Shown: in pieces, positions 5,715 through 9,739 of the stretch | Numbering within the stretch: position 1 is the stretch's first letter | Layout: each line of letters opens with the position of its first letter | Assembly: GCA_002788755.1 (NCBI GenBank) | Contig: PFRW01000014.1 | Coordinates: 1-9,739 of the forward strand | Length of the DNA: 9,739 bases | Direction of reading: 5' to 3' | Source: Candidatus Peregrinibacteria bacterium CG_4_9_14_0_2_um_filter_41_14 | GTDB taxonomy: Bacteria; Patescibacteriota; Gracilibacteria; UBA1369; UM-FILTER-41-14 | Program-made: the position numbers and the translations under genes | Notes under the pieces: generated by a model | What the model was told of the DNA's origin: nothing | Seen by the model: the letters and a program-made list of their open reading frames with translations, nothing else | The model's database searches: none

Positions 5715-7724
5715 TTATTTTGATTTTGCGAGACGTCGCTTTAAAAAGAAAATCGCCAATACCAATAACACAACTGTACTCGCAAACCAACTAATATTAC
5801 CAAACGATGGATTCCTTAAAGCCACCATCAAACTACTCTGAAACAAATACAAAACTGCTGTACCAGGCAAAATACCAAATAAAGTTCCTGCCAAAAAAGT
5901 CTTAACATTAATTTTAAAAGCTCCCGCCACCAAATTCACAAAAGCAAATGGCGCAACCGGCACAATGCGGGTCACCAAAACCGAAAACAAGCCGCCTTGC
6001 TCCAACAAATATGCCACCTTTCTAAAGGTACTACTCAATAACTTACTAACCACCTTACGCCCAAGCACAAAACCAATTACATAAGTCGCAATTGAGCTAA
6101 TCAATGCCCCCAAAATCAAATACAAATAAGCATCCATTGACCCAAAAATTGTTGCAGATGCCAATACTAAAAAGTTAAGTGGCACCATCAACACACCAGC
6201 CAATGCAAAAATCAAAATAATGGCAATCGGACTAATCAAATAAGCCCCTCCAAAACCAAAAATAATTCCGCCAATCATAATTCCCCCAATCAACCATCCC
6301 ATGCGCCAAACATCATTTCTCATTTTTACCAATTCTATAGCAAATTTATCAATATACTTATCTATACTTAAAGGCCGCTCCAAGTCCAAAAACTCTGCTT
6401 CATCTAAAGAAAAATAATACGCGGCGACCTCCCCAACTTTAAACTCCCTCAAATGTTTACCAAACTGTTTCCCTCTAATAAAAGCATTCATATCCTTAGT
6501 CGGGACCACACTCACATCAACTCCCAACAAATGAGCAATCGACCATCTATAATACCAATTAATATATTCCGCCATTGTCTGTCGATCACGGCCATCCACC
6601 AAAATATCGCACTCCGTATCCAACGCCATCGACCGACTAGCTTTATTAGATGACCCAATTCTTAACAAACAATCATCCACTATCATCACCTTGCTATGAA
6701 TAATAATATTCGTCTTTTCATCATCAGCCAACGCAAAATACATACCTAACCTCTTATATTTATCCGCTGCATAAAGATGGATAATCATTTCATCTCGCAA
6801 CACATCCATGGCTTGTACAACAAAAATTCCAACCGATTTCCCCGGTAAAACAACTACAACCTCCGGTCCTTGCTCTTTTTCCAAAGAACTTATTAACGCC
6901 TTTTGCACAGCTTTTGCAGATAAATACTGGTTTTCAATATAAATATAATCTTTAGCTTCATTAATCATATCAATATACAAACGCTCCACTTCCCTAACCT
7001 CATGTCGTCCTCTATATTCTGGCTCTGTTCTGGCAATCGCGACCTTTGTTTGCCCAAACTGCCAATCCAAATCATCAAACCGATTATCCTTTGGCACAAC
7101 CGGTACAATCAAATCTCTTCGCTTAAACCGTTTCCATCTCGTTCTCGCCAAATTACCTAATTGCCTTGCCGGTTCGCCTTCTAACATAATTTGCACATCA
7201 TGATGCGGTTCATATTTTTTCCTATTTGCTGTAATTCGCAACGGGTCACCCACTTTATGGGCATGCGTATCCCATCTCAGCTCACATAAGTCCAAGCCAC
7301 CACTAAAAGCCACTTGGTCATCAATAACCACAACTTTTTGGTGGTGCGAAGCCGCAATTGGATGATCATTATCCAAATAAAAATGAATATTCTGCAAATT
7401 TAACCAACCAACCTTAATTTTTGTAAGCATTTCCCTTTCCCATGCAAAAATTGAATAAAAATCCCATGCCAAAATATAAATTTGTAACTCTGGATTTTTT
7501 TTAACAGCATCACGCAACAATTTCGCCATACTCAAACTCTTATTTTTTCCACGAATTAGCTTAATTCGTGTATCAAAATCCCAACCCAAAACATATATCG
7601 CCTTTTTAGCTTGTTTTACGGCTTTCACAAAATTGGCAAAATAAATCTCTGCATCAACCAACACCGCTCCACGATCGGCATCAACAGTTTTCCAACAATT
7701 TTTTCCGGGAGTCAAATGCAACAT
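5715..7724 (-). CDS. Phospholipase D-like protein fused to a VTT/DedA-type membrane domain
   Basis: A 669-residue fusion. The N-terminal part carries two HKD phosphodiesterase motifs: H128-x-K130-x4-D135 (HQKVVVID, then SGGLDL) and H343-x-K345-x4-D350 (HSKVMIVD, then GSSN), the bipartite active site of phospholipase D and cardiolipin-synthase-like enzymes. Residues from about 474 on are very hydrophobic, with segments near 476-496, 498-524, 532-553, 607-630 and 644-661, and contain a VTT/SNARE-associated (DedA-like) domain, including the VTRIVPVAPFAFVNLVAGAF stretch (584-603). The likely role is phospholipid cleavage or phosphatidyl transfer at the cytoplasmic membrane, possibly coupled to lipid translocation; the substrate is not evident. 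I take ATG 7724 as the start; an in-frame GTG at 7730 would add two residues. First gene of an operon with the M29 aminopeptidase. Similar fusions are known in other bacteria. Confidence 0.9.
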   Translation of the reverse strand: MLHLTPGKNCWKTVDADRGAVLVDAEIYFANFVKAVKQAKKAIYVLGWDFDTRIKLIRGKNKSLSMAKLLRDAVKKNPELQIYILAWDFYSIFAWEREMLTKIKVGWLNLQNIHFYLDNDHPIAASHHQKVVVIDDQVAFSGGLDLCELRWDTHAHKVGDPLRITANRKKYEPHHDVQIMLEGEPARQLGNLARTRWKRFKRRDLIVPVVPKDNRFDDLDWQFGQTKVAIARTEPEYRGRHEVREVERLYIDMINEAKDYIYIENQYLSAKAVQKALISSLEKEQGPEVVVVLPGKSVGIFVVQAMDVLRDEMIIHLYAADKYKRLGMYFALADDEKTNIIIHSKVMIVDDCLLRIGSSNKASRSMALDTECDILVDGRDRQTMAEYINWYYRWSIAHLLGVDVSVVPTKDMNAFIRGKQFGKHLREFKVGEVAAYYFSLDEAEFLDLERPLSIDKYIDKFAIELVKMRNDVWRMGWLIGGIMIGGIIFGFGGAYLISPIAIILIFALAGVLMVPLNFLVLASATIFGSMDAYLYLILGALISSIATYVIGFVLGRKVVSKLLSSTFRKVAYLLEQGGLFSVLVTRIVPVAPFAFVNLVAGAFKINVKTFLAGTLFGILPGTAVLYLFQSSLMVALRNPSFGNISWFASTVVLLVLAIFFLKRRLAKSK

Positions 7725-7789
7725 AACCACTATAATTAGCGTAATCTAAGGATACTCACTCTTTTTTATTCTGCAAATAATTAAACATA

Positions 7790-7818
7790 TTGTACAAAAA
7801 GATAACCTATGCTATATT
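7790..7818 (+). promoter_or_regulatory. Promoter of the RRM protein gene
   Basis: TTGTAC (7790-7795), a 17-base spacer, and TATATT (7813-7818) preceded by TGC, i.e. an extended -10. Initiation near 7825 would give a leader of about 100 bases, far longer than the 15-25 bases inferred for other genes here. Confidence 0.6.
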
Positions 7819-7868
7819 AACAATGTACGAAATAATAGTGTTTCCACTTTCATTCAAATGTGCACAGT

Positions 7869-7914
7869 TTGATGAGGGTAACATTAGTTAGAAAGTACGC
7901 GTTATCCTTATCAA
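7869..7914 (+). ncRNA. Hairpin in the 5' leader of the RRM gene, candidate RNA regulatory element
   Basis: TTGATGAGGGTAAC (7869-7882) pairs without mismatch with GTTATCCTTATCAA (7901-7914): 14 pairs, two of them G-U, around an 18-base loop. The two wobble pairs are G-U only in the + strand transcript and become C-A mismatches on the other strand, so the element is best explained as RNA in the leader of the downstream gene. It ends 12 bases before the ATG. A smaller 4-bp hairpin (AGTG-TTTC-CACT, 7837-7848) and the palindrome TGTGCACA (7859-7866) lie upstream in the same leader. It could serve autoregulation, temperature response or RNA stability; no known riboswitch class is recognised. Confidence 0.5.
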
Positions 7915-7926
7915 TAATTTTCAAAT

Positions 7927-8187
7927 ATGGACAATAAATTATTTATCGGCAGCATTTCTTGGAATGTTACTGACGAACAATTGCGAGATCTCTTCGCCGC
8001 TTATGGTGAAGTTACAGAAGCAATCATTATCAAAGACAAATTCAGTGGTCGCTCAAAAGGCTTCGGTTTCGTTACCTTCGCAAATGAAGAAGACGCAGCT
8101 AAAGCGGTAGAAGGTCTAAACGAAACTGAACTAGACGGTCGTAAAATCTTCGTTAGCGTTGCTCGTCCTAAAAACGACGAACGTTAA
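7927..8187 (+). CDS. Single-RRM RNA-binding protein
   Basis: An 86-residue protein consisting of one RNA recognition motif and a short tail. RNP2 is LFIGSI (5-10) and RNP1 is KGFGFVTF (44-51), with the aromatic residues that stack on RNA bases (Phe6, Phe46, Phe48) in place; the beta-alpha-beta-beta-alpha-beta order is complete, ending in IFVSVARP. Bacterial proteins of this type, best known in cyanobacteria as Rbp proteins, bind single-stranded RNA and some are cold-induced. There is no Gly-rich C-terminal extension; it ends in PKNDER. ATG 7927 has no Shine-Dalgarno sequence and follows a structured leader, which suggests post-transcriptional control, possibly by the protein itself (inference). 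The gene is monocistronic, with its own promoter and terminator. Confidence 0.95.
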   Translation: MDNKLFIGSISWNVTDEQLRDLFAAYGEVTEAIIIKDKFSGRSKGFGFVTFANEEDAAKAVEGLNETELDGRKIFVSVARPKNDER

Positions 8188-8210
8188 TCAGCGATTTATC
8201 GCAAAAAACA

Positions 8211-8242
8211 AAAAAAGAGGTGTGCGCAACCTCTTTTTTTTT
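8211..8242 (+). terminator. Intrinsic terminator after the RRM gene, likely bidirectional
   Basis: AAAAAAGAGGT (8211-8221) pairs with ACCTCTTTTTT (8229-8239) around a 7-base loop, running into a T9 tract on the + strand (8234-8242). On the minus strand the same hairpin is followed by T-runs, so it can also end the kinase-like gene, whose stop is 12 bases away. A small extra hairpin (GCGA-TTTA-TCGC, 8191-8202) sits just before it. Confidence 0.85.
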
Positions 8243-8253
8243 AATGCACAAAT

Positions 8254-9169
8254 TTATACTTGCGTTAAATTGGGCATCCAATCAATTATCTTAATATTAT
8301 TTTCCAAATTGCCTACAAATGGCTTACCACCATCTACACTAATCACTTCGACACACCAACTCATCAAACCGGCAATTTGAGGCCAATAATCACCTGCTTT
8401 AGGTTGAATTATACTATTAATTCGAGACAAAAACTTCGTCATATTCATATCTGCCAACTCGTCAGCAAGAAACGTCTCACCAACAGTTTGCGGCAACAAC
8501 TCAACATCAAAAAAAGATTCCAACATGTCCAAACCCGTTATTGCTAAAGCATACATATCACGTCCCGCCGAAAAATTTTGCCCATCAATAACATCCAAAG
8601 ATTGATATTTTGGTGTACCATCACAATTCCAAGAACGTTTAGAGTGAGACAAAGCCATAAAATCTAAATCAATTAAAACCAAATCGCCTAGCAAATTCTT
8701 ACATACTAGATTATCAGGCTTAAAATCACGATGAACAACCCCTTTAGAATTCATCTCAGTTACAACCCAAAGCGCACTCACAACCAAATCCTTGCAAAAA
8801 TCAACAATTTCACAAACCTCACGATTTCGCATATCATGTCCTCTCATTATCTCAGTCAAACTCAAGCCCTCAGTATAATCAGATACAACACACCCTTTAT
8901 CCAGATCACATACCAAAAATCTCGCTAAAGAACCATCAATATCGGTACCATAAAACAGCTCTCGCACCCCCATAACTACTTTAACAATCTCTAAATAATC
9001 CGGATGCGCCCGCATATTCGGAAATTTCACCACAATCTTATCCGGAGCTTTAATTTCATCACCAACTCGCTCAAAAAAATGTGTCGTGCAAAAACCCTTT
9101 AATTGGCGCCCGCCAAGCATCATACAACGCAATCTCCCCATCCACCATCAATTCAAATCCATTCTCCAT
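8254..9169 (-). CDS. Eukaryotic-type protein-kinase-like protein, with an apparent one-base frame break
   Basis: Kinase landmarks, numbered for the joined 304-residue product: ATP-anchoring Lys48 (IVVKF), catalytic loop H146-R-D148-F-K150-P-D-N153, metal-binding segment IDLDF with Asp167 (DLD instead of DFG), a GTPKYQSLD activation-segment end (184-192) and the conserved Asp204 of GRDMYALA. All key catalytic residues are present, so Ser/Thr kinase activity is plausible; no membrane segment or sensor domain is seen, and a small-molecule kinase of the same fold is not excluded. The continuous frame starts only at ATG 9141, but the preceding frame from ATG 9169 gives MENGFELMVDGEIALYDAW... then KGFLHD, resembling the kinase-like start at 82-1. 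Dropping one T from the T7 run at 9079-9073 joins the two. A promoter ends 26 bases before 9169. Confidence 0.75.
9073..9079 (-). other. T7 homopolymer where the kinase reading frame appears to break
   Basis: On the minus strand the frame from ATG 9169 reads ACA TTT TTT TGA and stops; one base on, the other frame reads CAT TTT TTT GAG and continues through all kinase motifs. Removing one T fuses the frames. Explanations are a homopolymer sequencing error, a true mutation, polymerase slippage on T7, or +1 ribosomal frameshifting at TTT TGA, which resembles the RF2 site but lacks a Shine-Dalgarno stimulator close upstream. Confidence 0.6.
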
Positions 9170-9195
9170 TAAACTAAACAAAAGTTAGGCAAACA

Positions 9196-9223
9196 ATAAT
9201 AGCACGAAAAAACAATATAACAA
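9196..9223 (-). promoter_or_regulatory. Promoter of the kinase-like gene
   Basis: On the minus strand TTGTTA (9223-9218), a 16-base spacer, then TATTAT (9201-9196) preceded by TGC, an extended -10. Initiation near 9189 gives a leader of about 20 bases to ATG 9169, supporting that start rather than ATG 9141. Confidence 0.55.
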
Positions 9224-9259
9224 GCAAAATCGCTGCAACTCAACATCATTAAACAAATC

Positions 9260-9333
9260 TGGCAGGGCCAGTAGGAATTGAACCCACACTAAGGGTTTTG
9301 GAGACCCTTGTACTACCATTATACGATGACCCT
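9260..9333 (-). tRNA. trnW: tRNA-Trp (anticodon CCA)
   Basis: The minus strand folds into a full cloverleaf of 74 bases including an encoded 3' CCA. The acceptor stem AGGGTCA pairs with TGGCCCT (one G-U), the discriminator base is G, the D arm has the GG-containing loop AATGGTA, the anticodon stem AGGGT/ACCCT encloses CTCCAAA with anticodon CCA, the variable loop is TAGT, and the T arm GTGGG/CCTAC encloses TTCAATT. The anticodon reads UGG as Trp. No TGA-reading tRNA-Trp is seen, in line with the standard code. It lies between the penicillin-binding protein fragment and the kinase-like gene. Confidence 0.95.
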
Positions 9334-9348
9334 ATAAAAAGCCTCAGC

Positions 9349-9376
9349 ATTTTAACAAATTCACCATAACACACAA
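9349..9376 (-). promoter_or_regulatory. Promoter of tRNA-Trp
   Basis: TTGTGT (9376-9371) and TAAAAT (9354-9349) on the minus strand are 16 bases apart; initiation would fall a few bases before the mature 5' end at 9333. The rest of the gap to the penicillin-binding protein stop (9377-9476) holds no gene; it contains a 5-bp hairpin, CGTGC/GCACG (9430-9444), without a U-tract. Confidence 0.5.
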
Positions 9377-9476
9377 GCCTAAAGTAGCTTTATCACCTCA
9401 TCATTTACCGGAACTCACCCACCTCCACTCGTGCCCCTCGCACGCAATAACTTTGCAATTACTCAATTTGCATCTT

Positions 9477-9739
9477 CTAAGAGTTTGGCGGCACAGAAAA
9501 ATAATCAAACAAATAATCACTAATATTATTAAATAAAGGCGCCAAAACAACCACCGCCCACTCACTAGATCGTGGCTTATCTAACTTAATCAAAATAACA
9601 AATTTAGGATCATCTGCCGGTGCAAACCCTGCCATACTTGTAATTGTCGTTCCTGCTCCACTTAAAGGTTTTCCATTTTTATACGTTTGTGATGTACCTG
9701 TCTTAGCCGCAATACTATATCCCGAATGCTTCAAGGCTC
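9477..9739 (-). CDS. Penicillin-binding protein, class B transpeptidase, C-terminal fragment
   Basis: The last 87 codons of a DD-transpeptidase that cross-links peptidoglycan outside the cytoplasmic membrane. The KTG(T/S) active-site box is present as AAKTGTSQTYKNGK, followed by the usual strand pattern TSMAGFAPADDPKFVILIKLDKP and a short VVLAPLF segment in the place of the class B T/V-AAPVF motif, then a DYF-S-VPPN end like the LGIPP tail of FtsI/SpoVD-type proteins. The SxxK and SxN boxes lie beyond the right edge, so FtsI and PBP2-type enzymes cannot be separated. The frame is open to the window end (first full codon at 9737); a TTG within it at 9734 is an internal Leu, not a start. Confidence 0.88.
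   Translation of the reverse strand, partial: ALKHSGYSIAAKTGTSQTYKNGKPLSGAGTTITSMAGFAPADDPKFVILIKLDKPRSSEWAVVVLAPLFNNISDYLFDYFSVPPNS

Noticed and set aside
8159..8380. + strand frame running from the RRM gene over the terminator
   Set aside because: It begins inside the RRM gene, crosses the terminator and overlaps the kinase gene antisense.
8254..9169. UGA read as an amino acid to explain the kinase frame break
   Set aside because: Reading through the TGA at 9073-9071 in that frame soon meets a TAA and never enters the kinase frame; a one-base shift is required.
9430..9444. CGTGC/GCACG hairpin as terminator of the penicillin-binding protein gene
   Set aside because: Only 5 bp and no U-tract follows on the minus strand.
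1..9739. CRISPR array, insertion sequence, prophage or integration site
   Set aside because: No direct-repeat array, transposase, integrase or terminal inverted repeats were seen, and no duplicated tRNA end near tRNA-Trp.

Overview
The window looks like a stretch of a low-GC bacterial chromosome. Gene content (a compact peroxiredoxin, a small CxxC-type bL33-like protein, a phospholipase D/VTT fusion, a family M29 aminopeptidase, eukaryotic-type kinase-like genes), short intergenic gaps and near absence of Shine-Dalgarno sequences would fit a Patescibacteria/CPR-like genome, but no marker here fixes the lineage. The standard genetic code reads all genes; no recognised gene ends in TGA. The + strand is visibly A/C-rich, so the minus strand, which carries most genes, is probably the leading strand.

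Layout. 1-82 (-): first 27 codons of a kinase-like gene leaving the window on the left. 199-1184 (+): peroxiredoxin ahpC and channel mscL, probably one unit. 1181-2271 (-): YihY/BrkB membrane protein followed by a very acidic 66-residue protein whose stop overlaps the mscL stop. 2377-4170 (+): a large unrecognised single-pass membrane protein behind a good sigma-70 promoter. 4250-4429 (+): a short bL33-like zinc-ribbon gene, closed by a hairpin terminator that also lies at the end of the opposing operon. 4478-7724 (-): PLD-VTT fusion then M29 aminopeptidase, 16 bases apart. 7790-8242 (+): promoter, about 100-base structured leader with a 14-bp hairpin, a one-RRM RNA-binding protein and a bidirectional terminator. 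8254-9169 (-): protein-kinase-like gene with an apparent one-base frame break in a T7 run. 9260-9333 (-): tRNA-Trp(CCA) with its own promoter. 9477-9739 (-): 3' end of a class B penicillin-binding protein.

Functionally the region is a mix of envelope functions (MscL, YihY, PLD-VTT, penicillin-binding protein), peroxide defence, RNA/translation genes and putative Ser/Thr kinase signalling. The observations most worth a second look are: the frame break in the right-hand kinase, whose correct N-terminus is supported by a paralogous N-terminus at the left edge and by a promoter placed for that start; the strand-specific hairpin in the leader of the RRM gene; and the unrecognised 597-residue membrane protein, whose two halves differ in base composition.
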